Shown: piece by piece, positions 6,169 through 14,875 of the stretch | How the letters are laid out: each line of letters begins with the position of its first letter | How positions within the stretch are numbered: position 1 is the stretch's first letter | Source: a virus | Length of the DNA: 43,816 bases | Strand: one strand, 5' to 3' | IMG/VR virus record: IMGVR_UViG_3300024346_000139 | Span: 1-43,816 of that record | Position numbers and translations under genes: made by a program | The notes under the pieces: generated by a model | Database searches by the model: none | The model's input: only the letters and a program-made list of their open reading frames with translations | What the model was told of the DNA's origin: nothing

Positions 6169-8277
6169 ATGGGTTACGGACTAAGTGCCAATAGCGCTAA
6201 AGATTGGTTTGCTAGAACAACTGGACAGCTAGGAAATTTATGGGGCTCTACAACTGATGCTGCTGCATCTGGTTATAATGCTGTAAGTGCGGGCGGTTCA
6301 AGTGCATATAATGCTGGCGCGCCTGTTATTAATTCTGCTGCTAGTACTGGGGCTGGATATGCATCTAATTCTGCAAATGCTGTATCTGGTGCTGCAACTT
6401 CTGCATATAATAGTATTGCTGCCCTTCCTGATACAGTGGGCGGTGCTGTGTTTAACACATATCAGACTGCTACTCCGCTTGCTAGAAAAACTGGTGACAT
6501 TGTTAATAGAAAGACGGCAAAGGACCAGGCATATGTTGGTAGACTTGGAAATAATGCATCAGACATCGGCAACGAGGTTACCTCTTTTGGTAACAAATGG
6601 TGGAACAGATTTACTGGTAAGGAAGTAACATCGGTTAGTGGTAGAACTGCAACGTATAATGGTGCTAGAATACCTAATACCCCACCACCAACAAACGTAG
6701 ACAGAAACATAGGTGATGATTTAGCTAAGACAACGCAACCGCCTGAAGTAGTAAACTTTGAGGTACTATATGGTGCTGCGGGTTCTGAACTTACTCAAAG
6801 TATTTCATACGATGCAAATCCAGCTAAAGGTCTTGAAGAAGCAATTCCAGGACAGAAAGCTTATTTCTCCTTGTTTAATGACTGGTCTCTTATTAAATAT
6901 AAAGGTGGCCTAGGTTCTAAACTTTCTGCTTCTGATCCGTCGGGTGCTAACGATTCATATAACAGTCCTACTACTCTTAGTGGGTATGAAGGCGAAGACG
7001 GTAAACACCTTAGAAACCCAACAGTCCAGACTATTATTGAAAATACAAGCAAGCTTGGATCTATTTCTTATAACTATAGATACTTTGACTTTGCACTTGC
7101 TAAATATCACGGTAGAATTCCTAACAACTATCTAGTAACTGTTAGAAGGTTCCCAATGCCTGTTGAAGATAATATCATTAGTAGCAAATCAATGGAAAAC
7201 CAAAAGATTGTTGAGAATGGTCTTCCTGCTATTGCACAGGCTGTTACTTGGTTTGGTGAATCTACAGGTAATGAACTAAACAGTATGCTTAAGTTTACTG
7301 TTAGTCAGAAATGGGAAAATGTTGAGTCTTCTATTCAGACTATTGATGGTGGTGGTTCAGGTGGTAAAGTACAATCTCAAATTGGTGGAAGTGACTTCAT
7401 GTCTGCTGTATGGGGTGCTGCAAATGGTATGGATGCTGCAGGTGTTAAAGCCGCTAGAGATGGACACGATCCTCTTACTGACACATATCCTAACCACGTA
7501 TTTGGTCCTATTAACGTTATCAAAGAAGTTGCAGTAAGACAGCAAGGTCTTTCATTCTCTAATGACATTACACTTATATTTGAATATGATCTTCGCCAAA
7601 TCAAAGGTGTTAACCCTAAGATTGCATTCCTTGATTTGATGGCGAACCTACTTGCGCTAACATATAATAACGGTAACTTCTGGGGTGGCTCGGTGAGATA
7701 TACTGGTGGTGGTAAGATTAATAAGCCAATCGGTGACCAGTCTAAGCTAAAGTCAGGTGACTATGGTGGCTACTTTAAGAGTATTGTTGAATCAGCGCTT
7801 TCAGGTCTTGGAAACATCTTTCAAGATATCAGTGAGAATGGATTGATGGGTAGCTCGGTTGCAAAGAACTTTATTGGTGGTAAACTACAGAACATGTTTG
7901 GTACTCCTCAAGGTGGCCAGGCTGTAAAGGCATTCCTTTCTGGAGATGCTACTGGAGATATGCACGTTGTTATCGGTAATCCACTAAACCCTATTGCTGT
8001 TATTGGTAACATGTATTGTGATAGTGCTGAGTTTATTTTTGATGGTGAAATGTCTTACGACGGTTTCCCAACACAGCTTAAATTAACTATGAATCTAAAG
8101 CACGCTAGACCAAGAGACAAGGCTGATATCGAGTCTATGTTTAATGGTGGTAAAGGTAGAATCTATCTACAACCTAAGAATGGTGCTAACATCGATAGAC
8201 CGATGATTGCTACGGCATATGGTAATAAAGACTCTAAGCCAGACTTGAGCTTGATTGAAAAAATGACACACGGATAA
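6169..8277 (+). CDS. Large tail/baseplate structural protein
   Basis: 702 residues. Residues 1-130 are an Ala/Gly/Ser/Asn-rich, low-complexity region with repeated GYNAVSAG- and SAYN-type units; the remainder is a beta-rich structural protein with NNYLVTVRRFPMPVEDN near residue 318 and a conserved-looking C-terminus (GNPLNPIAVIGNMYCDSAEF; MNLKHARPRDK). It opens a run containing a LysM-like protein, gp27 and the spike, so it is very likely a tail-hub or tube-associated virion protein. I cannot name a T4 counterpart. Its TAA overlaps the next ATG (TAATG). The Ala/Ser-rich start could be flexible or helical inside the tail. Confidence 0.85.
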   Translation: MGYGLSANSAKDWFARTTGQLGNLWGSTTDAAASGYNAVSAGGSSAYNAGAPVINSAASTGAGYASNSANAVSGAATSAYNSIAALPDTVGGAVFNTYQTATPLARKTGDIVNRKTAKDQAYVGRLGNNASDIGNEVTSFGNKWWNRFTGKEVTSVSGRTATYNGARIPNTPPPTNVDRNIGDDLAKTTQPPEVVNFEVLYGAAGSELTQSISYDANPAKGLEEAIPGQKAYFSLFNDWSLIKYKGGLGSKLSASDPSGANDSYNSPTTLSGYEGEDGKHLRNPTVQTIIENTSKLGSISYNYRYFDFALAKYHGRIPNNYLVTVRRFPMPVEDNIISSKSMENQKIVENGLPAIAQAVTWFGESTGNELNSMLKFTVSQKWENVESSIQTIDGGGSGGKVQSQIGGSDFMSAVWGAANGMDAAGVKAARDGHDPLTDTYPNHVFGPINVIKEVAVRQQGLSFSNDITLIFEYDLRQIKGVNPKIAFLDLMANLLALTYNNGNFWGGSVRYTGGGKINKPIGDQSKLKSGDYGGYFKSIVESALSGLGNIFQDISENGLMGSSVAKNFIGGKLQNMFGTPQGGQAVKAFLSGDATGDMHVVIGNPLNPIAVIGNMYCDSAEFIFDGEMSYDGFPTQLKLTMNLKHARPRDKADIESMFNGGKGRIYLQPKNGANIDRPMIATAYGNKDSKPDLSLIEKMTHG

Positions 8278-8795
8278 TGGACTTCAATACATTCCAAGGC
8301 AAGCGCGTTGTTGATGGTAAGGTCGCTATGACGGAGCCATATGTTATCTTTACTGAGAAGACTAGTGTTATTGCAACACATGTTGTAGCGATTGAAGAAG
8401 AGGGCAGACCGGACTTGATTGCCCTTAGCTATTACGATACTGAGTACATGCTAGACTTAATCCTAAAGTGGAATGGTATTTCCAATCCGTTTGGTATTGC
8501 AGCTGGCGATGTACTTGAGATTCCATCGGCTGTATCTGTATTCAAGAAGTTTACTAAGCCGGGTAGACCAAACGGAAATACTAAGAAAGAACAGTTTATT
8601 TCTGAAAGAAGAATGACTAAAAAGGATATTAAGCGCCTTGACTTTATTCAAGCAAAGTCAGCGCAATACAAGAATGGTTCTAGTGCACCTCTACCGCCTA
8701 ATGTTCTTAAAGAAGGTCAAACCAATACTAAAGTTGTTGGCATCACTAGAGAGGCTAATGGACCACTTGAGGTCGATAGAAAAAGCGAAGTATAA
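8277..8795 (+). CDS. LysM-like baseplate protein (possibly gp53-like)
   Basis: 172 residues. Residues about 45-84 read as a LysM-type fold: DLIALSYYDTEYMLDLILKW, then NGISNPFGIAAGDVLEIPS, matching the usual layout of an early helix, an Asn-Gly-hydrophobic turn and a final strand with GDVLxIP. LysM-like domains occur in baseplate proteins of contractile systems (T4 gp53, Afp7-type proteins). The C-terminal half is basic and probably unstructured. Position between a tail structural gene and gp27 supports a baseplate or hub role. Identity with gp53 is inference. Confidence 0.65.
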   Translation: MDFNTFQGKRVVDGKVAMTEPYVIFTEKTSVIATHVVAIEEEGRPDLIALSYYDTEYMLDLILKWNGISNPFGIAAGDVLEIPSAVSVFKKFTKPGRPNGNTKKEQFISERRMTKKDIKRLDFIQAKSAQYKNGSSAPLPPNVLKEGQTNTKVVGITREANGPLEVDRKSEV

Positions 8796-8801
8796 TCTCT
8801 T

Positions 8802-10295
8802 ATGGGTTTAAATGCTCACATATTAACAATAACTGAGCCAACGATTGCAGTAGATAATATTGCTGCAGTTGATATGGGTCAAAGAGAGGGCGGAGACAAC
8901 TTTGATGTTGCATCTGCACAGCAACCGTATATCAGGATAAATGGATATACCTTCCAGACTGGTGAGGTTGGTTCTTTTAGATTAAGACTTACTGGAAAGT
9001 TTCCTGAGATTAGTGCTGTACTTTATGACAGGATGGGTGCATTTGCAGTATCTCAGTTTCCTAGAGATGGTGATGTTCTGGGGCTTAGAATGCAGGCGAG
9101 AGGTGATAAGTACAAGGATATTCGAATGGACTTTCATATCATTGAGTTTAGGGGCGTTCCAGCGTCGGATGCTGAAAGAGCTACTAAGGGTACTACATTT
9201 CACGTAAGAGCTATTGCTAAACTTCCAGGGATGTATACTGATGATTGTAAGAGTTATGGTAAGGCAACTTCATATGATCACTTGATCAAGATTGCAGAGG
9301 ACCTTAAGCTTGGATTCGCAACAAATGTAGAGGCGACTGATGACGAGATGGTTAGACTTTGTGCATACCAAACTAAGTTTGATTTGATTGACAAGACAGT
9401 ACTATACTCCTATATTTCTGATGAAACATTTCAAACGTATTCGATTGATCCGTATTATTATATAAACTTTATTGATGTCCAAAAGCTTTTTAATGCCGAG
9501 GAAGATATTGAAATGGCTGAGCTTAAGACGGTTCAAACATTTTATGAAAGATCAGAGGATAGCCAGCTAGGTGATACTGGAAACATGACTAAATTGCTTC
9601 TAACAAATCACAATAATGCAGCTTCAACTTCTAATTATATTGCATCGTATAATCTAATCAACAACTCAACAACTGTAGCACTTGAAAATGGCTATAGAAG
9701 GTTTGTCCAGTATTATGATTTTAATACAAATATGGATGCTAATAAAGAAAACTTAAATGAGTTTTTTACAGAGTCCATTGTTAGTTCAACTATTAAAGAA
9801 AATGAAGAGCCACTTAAAGGCCGTAGAAAGTCTAGTACTGATGAATATGATAGCCTTACTAAACACAAGTTTGTAGGTCTTCAAGACTCAAATCCTAATG
9901 AGGGCAATGTACACCTAAACTATGGTTTTAGTGTTATACATAATATTCAGAACATGGTCGAGTTGGATAAGATGAAACTTGTAGTTACTCTTAAGACAAT
10001 GAACCCTGCACTTTACAGGTACATGAAGGTTCCTGTAACTATTTACAATATGACTACTGCCTCTAATGTTGCTACAAAACAACTGATAGAGAAATCAGAA
10101 GAAGCCGGCTTTGAGAATAAGAATCCAAAAGAGGCTGAGAGCTCTTCTATATCTGATGAGCAGCCAAAGGTTGATGAGTTCCTAACAGGCTATTACGTAA
10201 TCATGGGTATCGAATATGTTTATGAAGCTGGAAAATACAACCAAGTATTACACCTATCTAGAAAGGAATGGCCAGCAAGGATTAACACAGTATAA
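8802..10295 (+). CDS. 27: Baseplate hub protein, gp27-like
   Basis: 497 residues; T4 gp27 has 391. The protein is beta-rich in its N-terminal third and ends with GYYVIMGIEYVYEAGKYN followed by QVLHLSRKEWPARI, a C-terminal pattern I associate with hub proteins of the gp27/gpD family, where such strands pack in the trimeric cup that holds the spike. It lies three genes upstream of the OB-fold spike, its expected partner. About residues 260-350 hold an Asn/Ser/Glu-rich insertion that could explain the extra length. The assignment rests on context and the C-terminal pattern; a structure-based search would settle it. Confidence 0.65.
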   Translation: MGLNAHILTITEPTIAVDNIAAVDMGQREGGDNFDVASAQQPYIRINGYTFQTGEVGSFRLRLTGKFPEISAVLYDRMGAFAVSQFPRDGDVLGLRMQARGDKYKDIRMDFHIIEFRGVPASDAERATKGTTFHVRAIAKLPGMYTDDCKSYGKATSYDHLIKIAEDLKLGFATNVEATDDEMVRLCAYQTKFDLIDKTVLYSYISDETFQTYSIDPYYYINFIDVQKLFNAEEDIEMAELKTVQTFYERSEDSQLGDTGNMTKLLLTNHNNAASTSNYIASYNLINNSTTVALENGYRRFVQYYDFNTNMDANKENLNEFFTESIVSSTIKENEEPLKGRRKSSTDEYDSLTKHKFVGLQDSNPNEGNVHLNYGFSVIHNIQNMVELDKMKLVVTLKTMNPALYRYMKVPVTIYNMTTASNVATKQLIEKSEEAGFENKNPKEAESSSISDEQPKVDEFLTGYYVIMGIEYVYEAGKYNQVLHLSRKEWPARINTV

Positions 10296-10299
10296 TCCG

Positions 10300-10310
10300 A
10301 ATATATAAAT
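10300..10310 (+). promoter_or_regulatory. Late promoter-like motif (AATATATAAAT)
   Basis: A variant of the GATATATAA motif, ending only 2 bases before ATG 10313. If it acts like a T4 late promoter, the RNA would start at or inside the gene; the next in-frame ATG (10355) would then be the usable start. Confidence 0.4.
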
Positions 10311-10312
10311 CT

Positions 10313-11497
10313 ATGGCCGGCCAAAAAAATCAATATAAGTTTTCAAAGGAGATGTTGAATAGGCATTCAAAAAATGCTTACCAAGATCCTACGTATTTGT
10401 CATTCACTATCATGTTTGACCCAACGTCTCCGTTGTTCAGCCCAGGAGATGCTGCCAAAACTCTTAGAGACTTCTATAAAGAACCTAAAAGGGCAGCAAA
10501 GCTAACACAGTTTACTGATACTATTCAGCTACTCAATAAGGAGATGCCATGGTACTGGAAAAGCATCGAAGGCATTGATAGGGTTGTAACATACCACGAT
10601 AACAGAAAGGATGCATATGCCGGCGGTGACGATGCTAAGATAACTATTACATGTAACGAAACTATTAACCTTGCTATTACAGGTCTTATGGACTTGTACA
10701 GAGAGGCCCTATATGATAACGCCGCATGGACTCAAACTTTGCCAGAGAACTACAGACGTTTTAGAATGTGGGTTATTGTATCTGAGGTAAGAAAGATCAA
10801 CAGCGCGGACCCAAATAGCCTGAATATAGTAGATTGGGATGATATTGAGAACTCAGCTACTGAGTTTACTCCGATGTTTAAATTCGAGTTTGATAAGTGT
10901 GAGTTTGTACCAAACTCTGCGAGTGAAGCCTTTGCTTCTCTTTCATCTAGCGAGCCTACAATGGCAACTGACTTGAAGATCAATATTAAGTACGAGACTA
11001 TTAAGAGGATTGATGAAGATACAAACTATCTACAAGGTATTGTAACAAGTTCAGTACCCGATCAATATATTGAAGATGCTGCTGAAGGTCGCGAAGGACT
11101 TGGTAATAGAGTGGCTAGAGATGTGAATGGTATTCTGCAAGATAACATTGATCGCTTTGGAAGGTCTGTTGCAAAAGCAAACCCAGCAAGGCTTGTTAAT
11201 AATCCTGATAATGTATACGGTTCACAGTTAGATAGACTTTATCAAAGTGGATTAAATAATCTTGGCAACTTTACTACAGGGATTGCTAGAACACCTGAGA
11301 ACATTTACAAGGATGCAGTTGTTAATATCGAGTCTGGTGCTAATGCATTTAGACAGGCTTTAAATACAAACATTTATGGAGCAGCAGGTATGCCTGTTAA
11401 TGAAGCTCTAAAGAGAGGTGCAATCGCATCTATTTTTCCGTTGATAAATAACCAAGAGGGCTTTGGACGTGGAGACCTCGGAAATGTCAACGGATAA
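10313..11497 (+). CDS. Tail structural protein, possible tube initiator (gp48/gp54-type)
   Basis: 394 residues; T4 gp48 and gp54 have 364 and 320. The N-terminal 220 residues hold YLSFTIMFDPTSPLFSPG and a strand-helix pattern with ITITCNETINLAITGLMDLY and YRRFRMWVIVSEVR, like a tube-type domain. The C-terminal third is Asn/Ala/Arg-rich and helical. Lying between gp27 and the spike fits a protein that joins hub and tube. The name is only an inference. An alternative start at ATG 10355 must be kept in mind because of the promoter-like motif. Its stop overlaps the next ATG (TAATG). Confidence 0.6.
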   Translation: MAGQKNQYKFSKEMLNRHSKNAYQDPTYLSFTIMFDPTSPLFSPGDAAKTLRDFYKEPKRAAKLTQFTDTIQLLNKEMPWYWKSIEGIDRVVTYHDNRKDAYAGGDDAKITITCNETINLAITGLMDLYREALYDNAAWTQTLPENYRRFRMWVIVSEVRKINSADPNSLNIVDWDDIENSATEFTPMFKFEFDKCEFVPNSASEAFASLSSSEPTMATDLKINIKYETIKRIDEDTNYLQGIVTSSVPDQYIEDAAEGREGLGNRVARDVNGILQDNIDRFGRSVAKANPARLVNNPDNVYGSQLDRLYQSGLNNLGNFTTGIARTPENIYKDAVVNIESGANAFRQALNTNIYGAAGMPVNEALKRGAIASIFPLINNQEGFGRGDLGNVNG

Positions 11498-12195
11498 TGA
11501 ATCAAAACGAACTGTTTAAGGATAACCTTAGAGACACTCACTGGATTGGTGAAGTTGTTGAAAACGTAGACCCTAATAAGCTAGGAAGATGCCGAATCAA
11601 AGTGTTCGGTAAATTCGACCTACTTGAAACACAGGACATTCCATGGGCTATTCCTTCAAACACAATGGTGCACGGTTCATTCGCCGTACCTAATATTGGT
11701 GACATAGTTGGTGTTAGATTTGACAATGGTAACCTATACCAACCAAGATATACATTCCAACTTCGCACAAGCGATTCTCTTAAGACTGAAGTACTAGATA
11801 ACGAGAACGAAGCCGAAAAGGTTATCTCGATTATGTATGATTCTGAAAAGAATGTTAGAGCATACTACTCGCCGACTGATGGCTTTATCATGACCACTGG
11901 CGGCTCGAAGACTGCTGACCCTATGGTTAGACTAACTAACGACGGAAAGGTTATCATCAACGCTAAAGATATCTATATCGCGGATGGATTTAATGACACT
12001 TCAGAACCTGCGGTGAGAGGCGCAACACTGTCAAGTGTTATTAGAAACATACTAGGATTCATTACATCACATATACACCCAACACCATATGGTCCTTCAG
12101 GCCCTGCCCTACCGCCAGAGTCTATTAATGCAGCTAAGTTAAGGTCTGATATCTTGACTAATACAGGTGATGGTAAAATTCAACAAAAGAGCTAA
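11497..12195 (+). CDS. 5: Central spike protein, OB-fold gp5/gpV type without lysozyme
   Basis: 232 residues against 575 for T4 gp5. Residues 14-95 match the OB-fold start of the gp5/gpV family: HWIGEVVENVDPNKLGRCRI, then DIPWAIPSN and VPNIGDIVGVRFDNGN. Residues 145-165 (KVIINAKDIYIAD) begin a strand-rich stem, and 191-204 hold the spike-type motif SHIHPTPYGPSGPA. The lysozyme domain that T4 gp5 carries between OB fold and stem is absent, as in P2 gpV. The protein should form the trimeric spike below gp27 that pierces the outer membrane. Confidence 0.85.
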   Translation: MNQNELFKDNLRDTHWIGEVVENVDPNKLGRCRIKVFGKFDLLETQDIPWAIPSNTMVHGSFAVPNIGDIVGVRFDNGNLYQPRYTFQLRTSDSLKTEVLDNENEAEKVISIMYDSEKNVRAYYSPTDGFIMTTGGSKTADPMVRLTNDGKVIINAKDIYIADGFNDTSEPAVRGATLSSVIRNILGFITSHIHPTPYGPSGPALPPESINAAKLRSDILTNTGDGKIQQKS

Positions 12196-12198
12196 GTC

Positions 12199-13413
12199 AT
12201 GCCAGAACAAATAGTAGGTGGAAATAACGGGGTCCCTATGTCAGATGGCAACGGTGGAACAGTCGACCAGGGCGGTGCTCAAACTCAGGGTGGTGGGTCT
12301 GCTGCTATTCCTGGAAGTAGCACATCTGGTACTTCAGGTACTACAGCCACTATTGCTCCGTTGGTAGATTGGCAAGCCGAAGTTGCCAGAACAAATGAAG
12401 CACTTGATTTGGTTCTTACACAACCTGGATTCTTTCTTACATTTAACCAGTTTGTAGCTATCTTTATTACTGCGAAATATGGTAGAATGTTTGATGGTAT
12501 GGGCCTTGATGAAAAGACTAAACAAGAAGAGTTAGATAAGCTTAAGGAGTATTACAATACACATGGCAAACAAGCTATGAAAAAAGAGTATGCTAAACTA
12601 AAAGAAGCTTACTCAGATGCTATCAAAGGTTTTAAAGAGATTGTACCTCAAATTTCATCTACTATTATTGATGTATTCATGCCTCCTACATTTACTGGAG
12701 TGCCAAACGTTGGATCAAAACTTTTGCAGGTTGGTATTAGAATTCTAAATATACTTGTGGCTATTCAATATGCACTAAGGCTTGCTAAAAAATACTTAGA
12801 CCTTGCAGAAGAATTTGGTCTACAGGAATTAGAGACTACAAAGGTACTTGTTCGTGCATTAGATCCTATGGTCAAACAACTTGAATTTGTACAGTCACAA
12901 ATTGATAAGTTGGGTGCTGTATTTAATAAGGACGATGCAGATGAAATGAACAGGATCATGAAGAATAAGCTAATTAAAAACGTGAGTAGAAGGCTTGACA
13001 AAATGACCGATGTTGCTGAAGAGGTTATTGATAATATTGCAGATGGTGAGTCTACTGCAGACAATAGAAAGTTAGTAAAGAGATTCTATAAACTTTATAT
13101 AGCTAATCAAAAAGAGATTGATAAAGGTGTTAATGCAATGGATCTTGCAAGTGATAATAATCCATTGGGTAATAAAGATTTTGAAACGCTTAATCAATTA
13201 ATACTTGCTAATGATTTAAGAGGGCAAATTGAAACGATTGTAGGTGGTACATTAACTGAATCTAGGGCAAAAAGTATACAAAATAAGTATAAGCTTGAAG
13301 AGTCGGTTATAACACATGTAAATAAATTAATAGATGACTATATGAAGGAAGATACTACTTTACAGATTCTTGAGTATGGTAAACAGCTAGGTTTTAAGAT
13401 TAACAACAAATAA
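12199..13413 (+). CDS. Helical hub-cluster protein with hydrophobic segment
   Basis: 404 residues. Residues 1-50 are a Gly/Ser/Thr/Gln-rich tail. The remainder is almost all helix, with a long hydrophobic stretch at about residues 173-198 (SKLLQVGIRILNILVAIQY) and then Lys/Asp/Glu-rich helices. The codon after the spike's TAA region is ATG 12199. A helical protein beside the spike might be a short tape-measure analogue, a hub plug or a DNA-ejection protein; I cannot decide. Its 3' third is noticeably more AT-rich than its 5' part. Confidence 0.7.
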   Translation: MPEQIVGGNNGVPMSDGNGGTVDQGGAQTQGGGSAAIPGSSTSGTSGTTATIAPLVDWQAEVARTNEALDLVLTQPGFFLTFNQFVAIFITAKYGRMFDGMGLDEKTKQEELDKLKEYYNTHGKQAMKKEYAKLKEAYSDAIKGFKEIVPQISSTIIDVFMPPTFTGVPNVGSKLLQVGIRILNILVAIQYALRLAKKYLDLAEEFGLQELETTKVLVRALDPMVKQLEFVQSQIDKLGAVFNKDDADEMNRIMKNKLIKNVSRRLDKMTDVAEEVIDNIADGESTADNRKLVKRFYKLYIANQKEIDKGVNAMDLASDNNPLGNKDFETLNQLILANDLRGQIETIVGGTLTESRAKSIQNKYKLEESVITHVNKLIDDYMKEDTTLQILEYGKQLGFKINNK

Positions 13414-13431
13414 TACACTAAAAAGAAGCGA

Positions 13432-13444
13432 GTTATATATTAAG
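13432..13444 (+). promoter_or_regulatory. Weak late promoter-like motif before S1 gene
   Basis: GTTATATATTAAG, 26 bases before ATG 13471, is a poor relative of GATATATAA. It is the only such element in the 57-base gap. Confidence 0.25.
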
Positions 13445-13470
13445 TATTCATTCACTCTAAATTAAATAAA

Positions 13471-14814
13471 ATGAACTCAAAAAAAGAGGCTGGTGCAAAT
13501 AGCAACGGCCAACCAAAAAGACAGAGGCTCTCTAAGAAAGAACAGGCTCCTGTTAAGCTTCAAGAAGAAACATCACTTGAAGTAGACGTATTAGATCTTT
13601 CAGATGATGCGTCAGATGAAGAAACATTCCTATTGCCTAATGGCGAATTCGATTGGGATCGTTATGAATTTCATCACAACACCAAACTAAGACGTAACGA
13701 TCGTATTAAGACTGGAAGTCATAAGGATATCGTGTATTGCCACGAGCCATATGCACAGGACTTTTACAACATGATCTCAACAGTACAGTTTGAAGAAACT
13801 ATTTCTGAACTTGGTGTAGGTCGTATTGAGACTGGTCGTATCCACTCTATGAGTGAGAAATGGGCTACTGTTGATATCGGTTATCGTGAGATGCTTTACA
13901 TTGATCTAGCTAAAGAAGATCGTGATGTTATTGAAGATATCAAGCCAGGTGACGAAGTTTCAATTAAGATCCTTAGCGATAAGACAGAATCGAAAGAATA
14001 CGCAACTGCGTCTATCTCTGAAGGAACTAAGCAGCGTGTGTTTGCTGAACTAAGAGTTGCAGCAGATGAAGGTGGTACTGCTTACATGGGTACTGTTAAG
14101 GAGATGATTCCAGGCGGTGGTTACATTGTCAGCGTACAAGGTATTAATTGTTTCATGCCAGGTTCTTTGGCAGGTATTAACAAGCTACATGACTTTGAGT
14201 CTATCATTGGCACAAAGATGTATGTTGTTCCAGATTCTTTCTCTGCACAAAAAGGTACTATTGTCGTATCACACAGAAAGTATCTACAGGCTATGATCCC
14301 ACACCAAATCGAAGAGGTGAAGAACAATATGACACACGAGTATACTGGTAGTGTTACAGGTTCTGCTAAGTATGGTGTCTTCGTTGAGTTTAATACTTGC
14401 CTAACAGGTATGATTCACGTTAATGACCTAGATCAAGACCTTGCTGAAAGACACAGATCTCAAAGCATCCAACCAGGTGAAGAGGTTAAGTTCAAGATCA
14501 AGGAGATCGTATCAAATGAGAAGATTATCCTAACACAAAAAGAAGTTGCAGAGGTTAAGGAAGACACTTCATGGGAAGAGTTCTCAAAGACTTTGAAGGT
14601 ACCTATGATTGTTGAAAATGCTGTTATTAGATCTATTAAGGATTATGGTGTATTCATCTCAGTACATGGTTCTGTAGTTGGTATGGCGCATATCTCAGAG
14701 TTCCCAGAAGGAACATCCCTAAAGGATACGTTTACTAAGGGTGAACAGATCAAAGTAGAAGTTACTAAGGTTGATCTAGACACTAAGAGAGTATTCTTGA
14801 AGGTCATTATGTAA
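13471..14814 (+). CDS. Phage-encoded ribosomal-protein-S1 homologue (four S1 domains)
   Basis: 447 residues. After a charged tail (1-60), four S1-type OB domains follow at about 117-185, 202-268, 289-357 and 378-447. Domains 3 and 4 are clearest: YTGSVTGSAKYGVFVEF with LTGMIHVNDL, and VIRSIKDYGVFISVHG with VVGMAHISEF, the classic S1 sheet residues. Host S1 binds the 30S subunit and single-stranded mRNA leaders; it is longer (about 557-600 residues, six domains). A phage copy could direct ribosomes to phage messages, which here lack Shine-Dalgarno sequences, or protect RNA. It lies in the late tail cluster, between the spike group and the amidoligase. It uses more CGT Arg codons than the tail genes. 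Confidence 0.9.
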   Translation: MNSKKEAGANSNGQPKRQRLSKKEQAPVKLQEETSLEVDVLDLSDDASDEETFLLPNGEFDWDRYEFHHNTKLRRNDRIKTGSHKDIVYCHEPYAQDFYNMISTVQFEETISELGVGRIETGRIHSMSEKWATVDIGYREMLYIDLAKEDRDVIEDIKPGDEVSIKILSDKTESKEYATASISEGTKQRVFAELRVAADEGGTAYMGTVKEMIPGGGYIVSVQGINCFMPGSLAGINKLHDFESIIGTKMYVVPDSFSAQKGTIVVSHRKYLQAMIPHQIEEVKNNMTHEYTGSVTGSAKYGVFVEFNTCLTGMIHVNDLDQDLAERHRSQSIQPGEEVKFKIKEIVSNEKIILTQKEVAEVKEDTSWEEFSKTLKVPMIVENAVIRSIKDYGVFISVHGSVVGMAHISEFPEGTSLKDTFTKGEQIKVEVTKVDLDTKRVFLKVIM

Positions 14815-14838
14815 TAACTTAATACGCTTTCTGAGGCG

Positions 14839-14847
14839 GATATATAA
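14839..14847 (+). promoter_or_regulatory. Putative late promoter (GATATATAA)
   Basis: GATATATAA ends 28 bases before ATG 14876, between the S1 gene and the amidoligase gene. This copy has a G-rich flank (AGGCG). Confidence 0.55.
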
Positions 14848-14864
14848 TCTTAAATAGTAAGATT
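14846..14864 (+). other. Leader hairpin AATCTTA/TAAGATT
   Basis: AATCTTA (14846-14852), loop AATAG, TAAGATT (14858-14864) form a 7 bp stem just before ATG 14876. Its first bases overlap the promoter-like motif, so only a transcript starting upstream would carry the whole stem. Confidence 0.35.
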
Positions 14865-14875
14865 CCAATATATCC

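Noticed and set aside
9455-9472. TTATATAAAC as a further late promoter
   Set aside because: It lies deep inside the gp27-like gene with no start nearby and lacks the GA at the 5' side.
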